Source: Pseudomonadota bacterium
GTDB taxonomy: Bacteria > Pseudomonadota > Gammaproteobacteria > Burkholderiales > Burkholderiaceae_C
NCBI GenBank assembly: GCA_022566735.1
Contig: JADFIG010000031.1
Span: 1 to 41,829 of the forward strand
Reading direction: 5' to 3'
DNA: 41,829 nucleotides
In this document: positions 1-9,500 of the stretch, piece by piece
Numbering within the stretch: position 1 is the stretch's first letter
Layout of the letters: every line of letters starts with the position of its first letter
Translations under genes and position numbers: made by a program
The notes under the pieces: generated by a model
What the model was told of the DNA's origin: nothing
The model's input: only the letters and a program-made list of their open reading frames with translations
The model's database searches: none

Positions 1-1180
<1,180 letters not shown>

Positions 1181-1313
1181 AATCTCTGTAAACTCACTCA
1201 ACGGAATCGAAGTGAACATTACACTTCTTTTACCGTGAGCGTTTGGTCCAAGGACCTGGAGTCTTGCGACTCCGCGGCCTTCGTCCACCAAACACCCACG
1301 CTTATCGGCTGTT

Positions 1314-1328
1314 GATTTTTAAAGAACA
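1314..1328 (-). promoter_or_regulatory. boxA antitermination element in the 16S leader
   Basis: Minus-strand TGTTCTTTAAAAATC closely resembles the rrn boxA consensus TGCTCTTTAACAATT. It lies about 135 nt upstream of mature 16S and about 80 nt downstream of the predicted start site, inside the transcribed leader. The known role of boxA is loading the NusB/S10 antitermination complex on rRNA transcripts. Confidence 0.8.
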
Positions 1329-1412
1329 GTTCGCTTTGTTTGACCGCTGACTCACATCGCTGCAACTGCGTTGCTTGCTTTGTTTTGTCTGTCGCGATCA
1401 GCGAAGAACGCA

Positions 1413-1476
1413 ATTATGGCACCGTTTTGACAGCGTGCGCAAGCCCTCTGGCGAAAATTTTCCAAATTTCTTTGGC
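1413..1476 (-). promoter_or_regulatory. rRNA operon promoter with AT-rich upstream element
   Basis: Reading the minus strand, TTGCGC (complement of 1437-1442) is followed by an 18-nt spacer and CATAAT (complement of 1413-1418). The predicted start is near 1406, giving a leader of about 225 nt. Just upstream of the -35 is an A/T-rich block (about 1452-1476, AAGAAATTTGGAAAATTTTC), as expected of a UP element on a strong rrn promoter. The same TTGCG-type -35 recurs at the tRNA and rplC promoters in this window. Confidence 0.7.
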
Positions 1477-1803
1477 TGGAGGGGTTGGCAGGGTCCCAGG
1501 ACACCGTCTGGCATCGGTTCGCGCCAAAGGCGCGGATCGTACAACGCGCGCCTGGGCCCGTGGCCGATGGCTCGAAAAAAATCTGTGACACGGGCCTGAC
1601 AACGCGTCTGTGCGCCCCAAGACGATGCCGAGACGGCGCCCCAGCGGGCTTTGTCCACGCACCGCCGCGTGCCCGCCCCGGTCTTTCTGCTCCCGCGCCG
1701 CGCCATCCGGCGTCGCCGACAATGCTCGCGATCACGCGGCCGGTGGGGCTCACCCGCCGCACGCCAACTTCCAGACAAGCCGCCAAGTGCGCAGGAGAAC
1801 AAT
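1477..1803. other. Intergenic region between the rrn promoter and rsmE
   Basis: About 330 bp separate the divergent rrn promoter region from rsmE. The right part is GC-rich and has open frames on several frames, but none has a ribosome binding site or a recognisable product. No clear plus-strand promoter for rsmE was found. The only strong plus-strand motif nearby, TTGACA at 1427-1432, lacks a partner -10. Confidence 0.5.
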
Positions 1804-2586
1804 GTGTCGATGGGTCCCCGCCTGCATGTGGAGCGCAGCAGTTTGCGCGTCGATGGCCAGCCTTTTGCGCTGGACGACGGGGCGTCTCGTCATGTGCAGG
1901 TGCTGCGCCTGCAGCCGGGAGACGGCCTGCGGCTGTTCGATGGCCGGGGGCAGGAGTGGGCCGCGGTGGTGACGGAGATGGGCCGCAAGGTCGTGCAGGT
2001 GCACATCACGGGGCCCGTGGGCAACGATCGGGAGTTGCCCGTCCAGGTGACGCTGGCCGTGGGCATGCCGGCCAATGACCGCATGGACGCGCTGGTGGAG
2101 AAAGCCACGGAGCTGGGGGTGCATGCCATCCAGCCGCTGGTGTGCGCGCGCTCGGTGCTGCGCCTGGACGGCGAGCGGGCGGCCAAGAAGGTGGCGCACT
2201 GGCAGGCGGTGGCGGTGTCGGCGGCGGAGCAGTGCGGGCGCGCGGTGGTGCCGCAGGTCCTGCCGGTCCAGAGCCTGGCGAACTGGTTGAAGCAGGACCA
2301 GGTGACGCCCGTGGCGACACACCGCGGGGTGCTGAGCCTGCGCGAGGCCGTGGCGGTGCGTGGCTGGCTGACGGGGCGCAGCGGGGCGACGGGCTCGGAC
2401 GCGACGTCAGGCACCGTTGCCGACTGGTGTTTCCTCAACGGGCCCGAGGGGGGGCTGGCGCCGGAGGAGGAGTCCCAGGCCCTGGCTCAAGGCTGGACCG
2501 CCATCAGCCTGGGCAAGCGGGTGCTGCGGGCCGACACGGCGCCGCTGGCGGTGCTCAGTGTGATGGCGGCGGTGTTCGAGGCCTGA
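1804..2586 (+). CDS. rsmE: 16S rRNA (uracil1498-N3)-methyltransferase RsmE
   Basis: SAM-dependent SPOUT-class enzyme that methylates U1498 of 16S rRNA in the cytoplasm. The 260-residue product has the family pattern: an N-terminal PUA-like domain (RLHVERSS, SRHVQVLRLQPGD), then the knotted domain with RMDALVEKATELGV, AAEQCGR, and the C-terminal cofactor-binding stretch FLNGPEGGLAPEE followed by SLGKRVLRADTAPL. The frame is open further upstream, but GTG at 1804 has AGGAG at 1793-1797 with ideal spacing; ATG at 1810 is the alternative. E. coli RsmE is 243 residues. The gene is divergent from the 16S gene, its own substrate, and convergent with rlmL. Confidence 0.93.
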   Translation: MSMGPRLHVERSSLRVDGQPFALDDGASRHVQVLRLQPGDGLRLFDGRGQEWAAVVTEMGRKVVQVHITGPVGNDRELPVQVTLAVGMPANDRMDALVEKATELGVHAIQPLVCARSVLRLDGERAAKKVAHWQAVAVSAAEQCGRAVVPQVLPVQSLANWLKQDQVTPVATHRGVLSLREAVAVRGWLTGRSGATGSDATSGTVADWCFLNGPEGGLAPEEESQALAQGWTAISLGKRVLRADTAPLAVLSVMAAVFEA

Positions 2587-2637
2587 CGCCGCGGCACCCC
2601 GCTGAAGCGAGGCGCTGCGGGGCAAGGGCCGCAGAGC

Positions 2638-4218
2638 TCAGCTTTCAGCGGCCGCGCCAGACGCGTCGGCGGCCGGGCTCGCGCCGGACTGATCGTCCGA
2701 TGCGGGCATGGCGGCGCGCGGCTTGTGGCTGCCGGCCACCAGGTCGAAGCGGAACAGGCGGCACTCGATGGGGCCGTTGAACATCACCACTCGGCGGCTC
2801 TCTTTGAGGCGCATGGCGCTGGGCAGCTTCATGTCGGGGCTGAGGATCCAGGCCGTCCAGCCGCTGTAGTTCTTTTTCCAGTGCGAGGAGAGGCGCTGGA
2901 AGAAGGTGGCCGCGGCCTCGTCTTCCTGGAAGGCCTCGCGGGCTGTGCGCACGCCCGGCACGCCAGACACGCCGGGGCGGGCGATGCCATCGTCCGGGTC
3001 TGCAGGCTCGTCCCAACCCCCTTGCTCCGCCCGCTGGCCATAGGCGTTGCGTGCAGAGCCTTTGGTGTCGATGCGCTCGCCGTAGGGTGGGTTGAACATG
3101 AGGACGCCGTGCTCGCAGGGCACGGGGCGCTGCAGGGCGTCGGCCGTCTTGAACTCGATGGCGTGGCGCACCCCGGCCCGCTCGGCGTTGCGGGTGGCGA
3201 AGTCGGTCATGCGGAAGGCGACGTCGCCGGCGTAGATGGGCACGCGCGGCGGGCATTCGCGGGCGCGTGCCGCCTGCTTGAGGAGCCCCCAGGCGGCCTG
3301 GGCGCCGCGGAAGGGCAGCAGGCGCTCGAAAGCAAAGCGGCGGTGGATGCCGGGGGCGATGTTGCAGGTGATCTGCGCCGCTTCGATGGGGATGGTGCCG
3401 GCGCCGCAGCAAGGGTCGAGCAACGGCCCGTCTTCGGGGCGACCTTGCCAACCGGCCGCAGCCAGCATGGCGGCGGCCAGGGTTTCCTTCAGCGGGGCTT
3501 CGCCAGTGTCTTCGCGCCAGCCGCGCTTGAAGAGGGCTTCGCCGGAGGTGTCCACGTAGAGCACGGCGTCGAGGTCGTCCATGTAGAGGACGAGGCCGAG
3601 GTCGGGGTGGCGGGTGTCGACGCTGGGACGTTCGCCGGTGCGCTCACGCAGGTCGTCGCAGACAGCGTCCTTGATGCGCAGGCCGGCGAAGTTCAGGCTG
3701 CGCAGGTGGCTGCGGCGCGAGGTGACGTCGACGCGCAGGGTGTGGCGCGGGGTGATCCAGTCGCTCCAGTTGACCTGGCGACCGAGGGCGTAGATGTCGT
3801 CTTCGTGGCGGTAGACCCGCGAAGCCACACGCCAGAGCACGCGCTGGGCAAGGCGGCTTTCCAGGTTGAGGCGCAGGGTGTGGTCGATCAGGGCGGCGCG
3901 GCATTCATCGGCGGTGCGCAGCGCCGGGGCGGCCTGCACTTCGACGCCACCGCGCGAAGCGATGACGATGGGGCCCTCGCCCAGGATGCGGCGCACCTCG
4001 TCGGCCAACAGCTCCTCGACACCCGAGGGGCAGGACAGGTAGAGCGCGGTGGGGCGGTCAGCGGCCAGGGCGTTGCCGATGGGCACTGGGCGCCCGCTGG
4101 CGCGCGGCGCAGGGCCCTGGCCCGAGGTCGGACGCGCGGACGCACGCCCCGGCCCCTCGGCAGAGGGTCGGCCGGTGGCGGCGGACACGCGGGGGCGTTG
4201 CGGGGGCTTGATGGGCAT
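2638..4218 (-). CDS. rlmL: THUMP-domain 23S rRNA guanine-N2 methyltransferase, RlmL N-domain type
   Basis: Predicted to methylate G2445 of 23S rRNA, like the N-terminal half of E. coli RlmL. The 526-residue protein starts with about 55 low-complexity Pro/Ala/Arg-rich residues. A THUMP region follows (about 60-200, LYLSCPSGVEELLADEV), then a Rossmann methyltransferase with DPCCGAGTIPIEAA and the catalytic NPPYGER motif typical of N2-guanine methyltransferases. The C-terminal RlmK half of the gamma-proteobacterial fusion is absent, which is usual outside that group. The start is uncertain because no good ribosome binding site precedes 4218, so the N-terminal tail could be shorter. The C-terminal 25 residues are Ala/Ser-rich. 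Confidence 0.88.
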   Translation of the reverse strand: MPIKPPQRPRVSAATGRPSAEGPGRASARPTSGQGPAPRASGRPVPIGNALAADRPTALYLSCPSGVEELLADEVRRILGEGPIVIASRGGVEVQAAPALRTADECRAALIDHTLRLNLESRLAQRVLWRVASRVYRHEDDIYALGRQVNWSDWITPRHTLRVDVTSRRSHLRSLNFAGLRIKDAVCDDLRERTGERPSVDTRHPDLGLVLYMDDLDAVLYVDTSGEALFKRGWREDTGEAPLKETLAAAMLAAAGWQGRPEDGPLLDPCCGAGTIPIEAAQITCNIAPGIHRRFAFERLLPFRGAQAAWGLLKQAARARECPPRVPIYAGDVAFRMTDFATRNAERAGVRHAIEFKTADALQRPVPCEHGVLMFNPPYGERIDTKGSARNAYGQRAEQGGWDEPADPDDGIARPGVSGVPGVRTAREAFQEDEAAATFFQRLSSHWKKNYSGWTAWILSPDMKLPSAMRLKESRRVVMFNGPIECRLFRFDLVAGSHKPRAAMPASDDQSGASPAADASGAAAES

Positions 4219-4263
4219 GGCTGGGTCAGGGAGGAAAAGAGGGGCCCGCGTCGGACCGCGGCG

Positions 4264-4974
4264 TCAGGCGCGCAGGATGGCCAGCACGTCAGAGCGGAAT
4301 TCTCGCCGATACAGCACCCACAGCACCGCGAGCGTGGCCATGGCAAAGGCCAGGGGCGAGACGAACCAGCCGATCACGGCAAAGGACATGTAATAGGCCC
4401 GCAGGCCATCGGCGAAGCTCTCGGCCGCCATGCCCATGAGCTTGCCGGCGCGCTCGGCATAGGCGTGGCGGTCGGCCTGGCCCGAATCGAAGACGTCGAC
4501 GTTGGGCGCGGCACCCACCATGATGGCGCCGAAGGAGTAGACGCGCATCGACCAGGTGAATCGGAAGAACGCGTACACGAAGACGGCCAGCAGCACGATG
4601 ATCTTGATGTCGAAGACCAGCATGGAGGTGCGCGCCGCAAACGGCAGGTCCTTGACCAGTTCGGTGGCCTTCTCGGAGGTGCCCAGCACGGCCAGCAGGC
4701 CGCCCAGCACCAGGATGGTGGTGGAGGCCCAGAAACTCGGGCTGGCCGCCAGGTTCTGCGTGACGGCGGCGTCCACGATGCGCTGGTCGCGGTACGTCAC
4801 CTGCATCATCCAGACCTTGCGGAAGTGGTTGGTGCTGGCCAGCAGGGTGCGCTCGACCTTGGCGCGGCGGCTGGCAAAGGCCGCATAGCCGACCCAGCCG
4901 AAGAAGAACAGCGCCAGCGCGGCCCAGTCCTCCCAGGGCATCACGGCGACGAGGTTGTTCAGCTTGGCCCACAT
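4264..4974 (-). CDS. DUF599 family inner-membrane protein
   Basis: A 236-residue integral membrane protein. Predicted helices lie near residues 15-33 (WAALALFFFGWVGYAAF), 85-102 (FWASTTILVLGGLLAVL), 123-142 (IKIIVLLAVFVYAFFRF) and 200-225 (SFAVIGWFVSPLAFAMATLAV). Segments such as RDQRIVDAAVTQNLAASPSFWAS and FRFTWSMRVYSFGA match what I recall of the DUF599 family, whose function is unknown. It starts 20 nt after the rpoN stop, so it is probably co-transcribed. This differs from the common betaproteobacterial order, in which rpoN is followed by hpf and PTS-related genes. Confidence 0.75.
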   Translation of the reverse strand: MWAKLNNLVAVMPWEDWAALALFFFGWVGYAAFASRRAKVERTLLASTNHFRKVWMMQVTYRDQRIVDAAVTQNLAASPSFWASTTILVLGGLLAVLGTSEKATELVKDLPFAARTSMLVFDIKIIVLLAVFVYAFFRFTWSMRVYSFGAIMVGAAPNVDVFDSGQADRHAYAERAGKLMGMAAESFADGLRAYYMSFAVIGWFVSPLAFAMATLAVLWVLYRREFRSDVLAILRA

Positions 4975-4993
4975 GGCACTGTGCTCCGGCGGC

Positions 4994-6550
4994 TCACAGC
5001 GCCTTGCGCAGGTTGGCCGGCGCGATCTTCAGCGCTTCGCGGTACTTGGCCACGGTGCGGCGCGCCACCTGGATGCCCTGCTCTTCCAGCATGCTGGCGA
5101 GCTGGCTGTCGGACAGCGGCTTCTTGGCGTCTTCGGCCGACACCAGCTGCTTGATGAGCGCGCGCACCGCCGTGCTGGAAGCGTTGCCGCCAGCCTCGGT
5201 GTTCAGGCTGGAGCCGAAGAAGTACTTCAGCTCGAAGGTGCCGAACGGCGTGTTCATGTACTTGGCCGTGGTCACGCGCGAGATGGTGGACTCGTGCAGG
5301 CCGAGTTCGTCGGCGATTTCGCGCAGCACCAGCGGCTTCATGGCGATCTCGCCATGGGTGAAGAAATTCTTCTGCCGGTCGACGATGGCCTGCGACACCC
5401 GCAAGATGGTGTCGAAGCGCTGCTGGATGTTCTTGACGAACCAGCGGGCCTCCTGCAAGCGCGAGCTCATGGCCGTGTGGCCCTCGCTGGCCGCCGTGCC
5501 GCGCGGTGAGCGCGAGGCGCGCAGGGCTTGCGCGTAGAGGTCGTTGATGCGCAGCTTGGGCATCACGTCGGGGTTGAGCACGACCTTCCAGCCCCGACCG
5601 GACTTCTGCACGATGACATCGGGCACGATGATGTTGGCCTCGGCGCGCGTGAAGGCCCGGCCCGGCTTGGGCTCCAGCTGCACGATGAGGCCTTGCGCCT
5701 GCTTGACCTCGCCTTCGCTGGCGCTGGTGGCGCTCATGAGCTTGCGCGTGTCGCGGCGGGCCAGCAGCTCCAGGTGGTGACGGCAGATGTCGATGGCGAC
5801 GTCGCGCACGCGGCTGGCCGGCTGCGTCCTGAGCTGCAGCACCAGGCAGTCCGAGAGGTTGGCCGCGCCCACGCCCACCGGCTCCAGGCTTTGCAGCCAG
5901 CCCAGCGCGCATTTCAGGCGGGAGAGCACCTCGTCGCGGGTGTCTTCGTCGGCCTCATCGGGGCCCCCGGGCAAGAGGCTGGCGGCGATCTCCTCCAGCG
6001 GGTCGGCCAGGTAGCCGTCTTCGTTGAGGGACTCGATGAGCACCTCGACGGCGGCCATGTCCTCGTCGCTCAGGCGCGTGCCCATCAGCTGCTGCCGCAG
6101 GTGGTCCTGCAGGCTGATGGCCGCGGTGTTGCGCGACATCGGGTCGAAGTCGTCGTCGCCATCGTTGCTCTGGCGCGAGGGCGTTTCGCTGATGCCGTCG
6201 AAGTCATCGCGCTCGGTGCCGTTTTCCCAGTCGTCGCGCTCGGTGGTGCCCAGGTCGGCGCTGTCCAGGGCCGTCGACTCGCCATCGCCGGACGCACTGC
6301 CTTCGCCCTCCGACGCGGGGCTGTCTTCGCTGCTCTGGCGGTCGTTGCGCTGGCGCTCGAACTCGGCGGCCGCGGCCACGTCCAGCGGCGCGAAGTCTTC
6401 TTCCGGCTCCAGGAAGGGGTTCTGCTCGAGCATCTGCTCGATTTCCTGGTGCAGCTCCAGCGTGGACAACTGCAACAGCCGGATGGATTGCTGCAGCTGC
6501 GGCGTCAACGCCATGTGCTGCGACAGGCGGAACTGCAGGGAGGGCTTCAT
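4994..6550 (-). CDS. rpoN: RNA polymerase sigma-54 factor
   Basis: Directs RNA polymerase to -24/-12 promoters that need enhancer-binding ATPases. The 518-residue protein has the Gln/Leu-rich activator-interacting region I at the N-terminus (LSQHMALTPQLQQSIRLLQL), an acidic low-complexity region II (about 60-160, rich in Asp, Glu and Ser), the core-binding region, the helix-turn-helix, and the diagnostic RpoN box ARRTVAKYRE at about 496-505. It is longer than E. coli RpoN (477 residues), mostly because of the acidic linker. It lies 16 nt downstream of lptB in the conserved lptA-lptB-rpoN order. Confidence 0.97.
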   Translation of the reverse strand: MKPSLQFRLSQHMALTPQLQQSIRLLQLSTLELHQEIEQMLEQNPFLEPEEDFAPLDVAAAAEFERQRNDRQSSEDSPASEGEGSASGDGESTALDSADLGTTERDDWENGTERDDFDGISETPSRQSNDGDDDFDPMSRNTAAISLQDHLRQQLMGTRLSDEDMAAVEVLIESLNEDGYLADPLEEIAASLLPGGPDEADEDTRDEVLSRLKCALGWLQSLEPVGVGAANLSDCLVLQLRTQPASRVRDVAIDICRHHLELLARRDTRKLMSATSASEGEVKQAQGLIVQLEPKPGRAFTRAEANIIVPDVIVQKSGRGWKVVLNPDVMPKLRINDLYAQALRASRSPRGTAASEGHTAMSSRLQEARWFVKNIQQRFDTILRVSQAIVDRQKNFFTHGEIAMKPLVLREIADELGLHESTISRVTTAKYMNTPFGTFELKYFFGSSLNTEAGGNASSTAVRALIKQLVSAEDAKKPLSDSQLASMLEEQGIQVARRTVAKYREALKIAPANLRKAL

Positions 6551-6566
6551 GGTGATTCAGCCGCCC

Positions 6567-7367
6567 TCACATGCGGAAGTGCTCGCCGAGGTAGACCTTG
6601 CGCACCTCGGCGTTGTCAACGATGTCGGTCGGGCGGCCTTCGGCCAGCACGCGCCCTTCGCTGATGATGTAGGCGCGGTCGCAGATGCCCAGGGTCTCGC
6701 GCACGTTGTGGTCGGTGATCAGCACCCCGATGCCGCGGGCCTTGAGGAAGCTGATGATCCGCTGGATCTCGATGACGGCGATCGGGTCGACGCCGGCGAA
6801 AGGCTCGTCGAGCAGGATGAAACGCGGCTGCGTGGCCAGGGCCCGCGCGATTTCCACGCGGCGGCGCTCGCCACCGGACAGCGACAGCGCCGGGCTGGTG
6901 CGCAGCTTCTCGATGCTGAGCTCACGCAGCAGGGTGCCCAGGCGCTCCTCGATGACCTGGCCGGAGAGCTTGCGGCCGCGCTCATCGACCTGCAACTCCA
7001 GCACGGCGCGGATGTTTTCCTCGACGTTGAGCTGACGGAAGATGGAGGCCTCCTGCGGCAGGTAGCTCAGGCCCAGGCGCGAGCGCTCGTGCATGGGCAG
7101 GCGCTCGATGCGCTGGCCGTCGATGTCGATGGCGCCGGCATCGGCCCGCACCAGGCCGACAATCATGTAGAAGCTGGTGGTCTTGCCCGCGCCGTTGGGC
7201 CCCAGCAGCCCCACCACCTCGCCGGCCGACACCGCGACGTGCACGTCGTGCACCACGGTGCGCGCGCCATAGCGCTTCTTCAGGCTCTCGGCCTTGAGCT
7301 GGCCGCGGACGGCGCCAGCCTCTGCCTGAGGGCGAGCCCCTTGAACCCCATCGGCGAGCGGACCCAT
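6567..7367 (-). CDS. lptB: LPS export ABC transporter ATP-binding protein LptB
   Basis: Cytoplasmic ATPase that powers LptBFGC extraction of lipopolysaccharide from the inner membrane. The 266-residue product has Walker [10 protein letters not shown] (about 56-64), Q-loop [12 protein letters not shown] signature LSGGERRR, Walker [14 protein letters not shown] and switch His in ITDHNVRE. The LptB-specific segments [20 protein letters not shown] and GRVLAEG are present. The N-terminus is about 20 residues longer than E. coli LptB, and the core begins near residue 22, so an internal start is possible. The chosen ATG lies 1 nt downstream of the lptA stop, indicating tight coupling. Confidence 0.95.
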   Translation of the reverse strand: MGPLADGVQGARPQAEAGAVRGQLKAESLKKRYGARTVVHDVHVAVSAGEVVGLLGPNGAGKTTSFYMIVGLVRADAGAIDIDGQRIERLPMHERSRLGLSYLPQEASIFRQLNVEENIRAVLELQVDERGRKLSGQVIEERLGTLLRELSIEKLRTSPALSLSGGERRRVEIARALATQPRFILLDEPFAGVDPIAVIEIQRIISFLKARGIGVLITDHNVRETLGICDRAYIISEGRVLAEGRPTDIVDNAEVRKVYLGEHFRM

Positions 7368-7368
7368 C

Positions 7369-8004
7369 TCAGCGACCGCTTCCGGAGGTCGTGGCCGGGG
7401 TGGCCGCCGGGGGCGCCGCAGCGGGCTCGCTGGCCCGCGGCGTGATCACGCCCTTGACGCGCCCGGCCGGCTTGCCACCTTCGCCGGGCGAGCCCATGAC
7501 CTGGTAGACCGAGGTCTTGTTGTCGTAGCGAATGGCCTGGCCGTTGACCTCGTCGGTCTTGACGCCCGCCGTGAGGCGGCGCATCTCGGCCCGGGTGGTG
7601 AAGGTGACGGTGTCGTCGCGGCCTTCGTAGACGATCTTCTCGGCCTCGCCCTCGATGACCTCGTCCACGCCCTCGCGCTTTTGCCTGAAGAAGCTGCGCC
7701 CGCCCTGGCCGCCGGTGGCCGTGGCCGTCTGGGTGCCGTCGGGGTTCTGGCGCACCTCCACGCGGTCGGCGCGGATGAGCATGGTGCCCTTGGTCAGCTC
7801 GACGTTGCCGGTGAGGATGTTCAGGCGCCTGGCCTCATCCACCCGGGCGGCATCGGCTGCGAACACCACGGGCTGGCTGCGGTCGCTCTTGTCGGCCAGC
7901 GCGGCCCCGGGCGAAGCGAGGCCAGCCAACAGCACCGCGCAGGCGCCGGCACACAGGCGATGGGAGAGGGAAGCAAAGGACACAGGCGGACTCATCTTCG
8001 GCAT
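7369..8004 (-). CDS. lptA: LPS transport periplasmic protein LptA
   Basis: Periplasmic bridge protein that carries lipopolysaccharide between LptC and LptD. The 211-residue precursor has a signal peptide ([21 protein letters not shown]), then the OstA/LptA beta-jellyroll (about 40-170): [32 protein letters not shown] and [12 protein letters not shown]. The Ala/Pro-rich tail ends in TTSGSGR. Two starts are possible, ATG at 8004 or ATG at 7995 (MSPPV); neither has a strong ribosome binding site. Neighbours are lptB downstream and dsbA upstream. lptC, which usually precedes lptA, is not here. Confidence 0.9.
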   Translation of the reverse strand: MPKMSPPVSFASLSHRLCAGACAVLLAGLASPGAALADKSDRSQPVVFAADAARVDEARRLNILTGNVELTKGTMLIRADRVEVRQNPDGTQTATATGGQGGRSFFRQKREGVDEVIEGEAEKIVYEGRDDTVTFTTRAEMRRLTAGVKTDEVNGQAIRYDNKTSVYQVMGSPGEGGKPAGRVKGVITPRASEPAAAPPAATPATTSGSGR

Positions 8005-8086
8005 GAAATTTGCAGAGATTTTACCGAAGACAGGGCCGCGCGTGTGTGGCGGCCTCACAAATGCGAGGCGCTCATTTGCAAGGCGC

Positions 8087-8740
8087 TCACTTGCCCTTGC
8101 GCAGGCGGTTGACCAGGAAGTCCACCGTGGCAAGGGTCTTGTCGGGCGTGCCGTTGAGCGAGATCGAGGTGTAGAACTGGCCACCGATGCCGATGGTGGG
8201 CACGCCGTCGATCTTGTAGGCATCGGCCAGGCTGCGGGCCTGGCGGCACTTGGTCTGCACCGCGAAGGAGTCGAACACCGACATGAACTTGGCGCGGTCC
8301 ACGCCCTGCTTGGCCATGAAGTCGGCGATCAGCTCGGGCTTGTCCAGCCGCTGACCCTCTTCGTGCAGGGCATGGAAAGTCTTGCTGTGCAGCGAGGACA
8401 GCAGGCCCATGGCTTCCAGCGTGTAGTAGATGCGCTGGTGCATGCCAAAGGGGTTCTCGCGGAAAGCCACGGGCGCGCGGCGGAAGGCGACGTCGGCGGG
8501 CAGCTTGCCCACCCAGGCGTTGAGGGCGGGCTCGAAGTGGTAGCAGTGCGGGCAGCCGTACCAGAAGAACTCGACGACCTCGATCTTGCCGGCCGGTGCC
8601 GCCACCGGGGCGGGCTGGGCCAGCTTGACGTAGTGGGTGCCCTCGACGGGGCCACCCTGGGCCGACGACAGCAGGGGCGCACCCGCCAGGCCCAGCCCCA
8701 GGGCCGACAGGGAGTGCTTGGAGAAATCACGGCGGTTCAT
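8087..8740 (-). CDS. dsbA: Periplasmic thiol:disulfide oxidase, DsbA family
   Basis: Introduces disulfide bonds into exported proteins; its partner is normally DsbB. The 217-residue precursor has the thioredoxin active site CPHC at 63-66 in EFFWYGCPHCYHFEP, the inserted helical domain (about 95-170) and the cis-proline loop GVPTIGI. This is the CPHC form seen in DsbA proper. The signal peptide begins MNRRDFSK, a twin-arginine-like motif, followed by a hydrophobic stretch ending SSAQG, so Tat export or a Sec signal with an RR pair are both possible. The gene is 48 nt downstream of the SPOR gene, probably in an argS-SPOR-dsbA unit. Confidence 0.94.
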   Translation of the reverse strand: MNRRDFSKHSLSALGLGLAGAPLLSSAQGGPVEGTHYVKLAQPAPVAAPAGKIEVVEFFWYGCPHCYHFEPALNAWVGKLPADVAFRRAPVAFRENPFGMHQRIYYTLEAMGLLSSLHSKTFHALHEEGQRLDKPELIADFMAKQGVDRAKFMSVFDSFAVQTKCRQARSLADAYKIDGVPTIGIGGQFYTSISLNGTPDKTLATVDFLVNRLRKGK

Positions 8741-8788
8741 CTGGAAAGCATCCTTTCAGGGGCTTGCAAGCAATGTCAGAAGGTCAGA

Positions 8789-9448
8789 TCACTTTTGCAC
8801 ACGCACCAGCGCGGAGTCGATGCCGGCACCCTGGAGCTTGACGCGGATGTCCTCGGCCTGCTCGCGCTGACCATAAGGCCCCAGGCGCACGCGGTACATC
8901 GTGCGGCCATTGACCTCGCGCTCCTGGATGTGCGCCTCCAGGCCCATCATGGCCAGCTTGGCGCGCTGCTGTTCGGCCTCGGCCTGGCTGCCATAGGCAC
9001 CGGCCTGGACCTGGTAGCTCAACGCATCGGACGCCGGGGCGGTGGACACCGGCTCACCCGAGAGGATGGCCGCCGGGTTGCGCGACGAGGTGGCCGACGC
9101 GGCCGCCTTGGCGGGTGTGGCCGGTGTGGTTGCCGGCGCCGAGGCCGGCGCATCTGCCGCGCCACCCACGACCGGGCGCTCGACGGCCGAGGCCCCCGAT
9201 GCCGGGGTCAGCTCGACCTGCACCGGGCGGGGCTTGGCCGGGTTCTTGCCGTACAGCGGGTTGTTTGGGTCCCAGTTCTTGTTCTTCTCGGCCTCGGCCG
9301 CATCCTGCTCGGCCGTGCGCTGAGGCACCTTGTCGATGAAGGGCAGCGGCACCTTGGCGATGTACAGGGCCACGCCCAGCGCCAGGGCCAGGCCGATCAG
9401 CATGCCCACGATCATGCCCAGGAAAAAGCCGCCGCGTTGGGATTTCAT
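8789..9448 (-). CDS. SPOR-domain inner-membrane protein (FtsN/DedD-like)
   Basis: A 219-residue bitopic protein with a short cytoplasmic N-terminus MKSQRGG, one membrane helix (about 8-31, FFLGMIVGMLIGLALALGVA), a Pro/Ala-rich periplasmic linker (about 35-145), and a C-terminal SPOR domain (about 145-219, LSYQVQAGAYGSQAEAEQQR, MYRVRLGPYGQREQAE). SPOR domains bind denuded peptidoglycan at the septum, so a cell-division role is likely. The start at 9448 has AGGA upstream at good spacing; an upstream in-frame extension lacks support. The 52-nt gap from argS suggests co-transcription. Which SPOR paralogue this is (FtsN or DedD) cannot be decided here. Confidence 0.88.
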   Translation of the reverse strand: MKSQRGGFFLGMIVGMLIGLALALGVALYIAKVPLPFIDKVPQRTAEQDAAEAEKNKNWDPNNPLYGKNPAKPRPVQVELTPASGASAVERPVVGGAADAPASAPATTPATPAKAAASATSSRNPAAILSGEPVSTAPASDALSYQVQAGAYGSQAEAEQQRAKLAMMGLEAHIQEREVNGRTMYRVRLGPYGQREQAEDIRVKLQGAGIDSALVRVQK

Positions 9449-9500
9449 CAGGTTGGTCCTCGTTGATCCTCTGGGGTCTGCCGGGTGCGCCGCCACCGGC

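Noticed and set aside
1427..1432. Perfect TTGACA on the plus strand as a possible rsmE promoter
   Set aside because: No -10 element is found at 16-18 bp, and the motif overlaps the minus-strand rrn promoter spacer.
1651..1803. An N-terminal extension of RsmE of 51 residues
   Set aside because: The extension is Arg/Pro-rich and unlike the family; GTG 1804 has an ideal ribosome binding site.
2725..5154. An 809-codon open frame on the plus strand
   Set aside because: It is antisense to rlmL and the DUF599 gene; high-GC coding sequence commonly leaves long open antisense frames. The translation has no recognisable domain.
8005..8223. A longer LptA with 73 extra N-terminal residues
   Set aside because: That part overlaps dsbA in another frame and would place the signal peptide in the middle of the protein.
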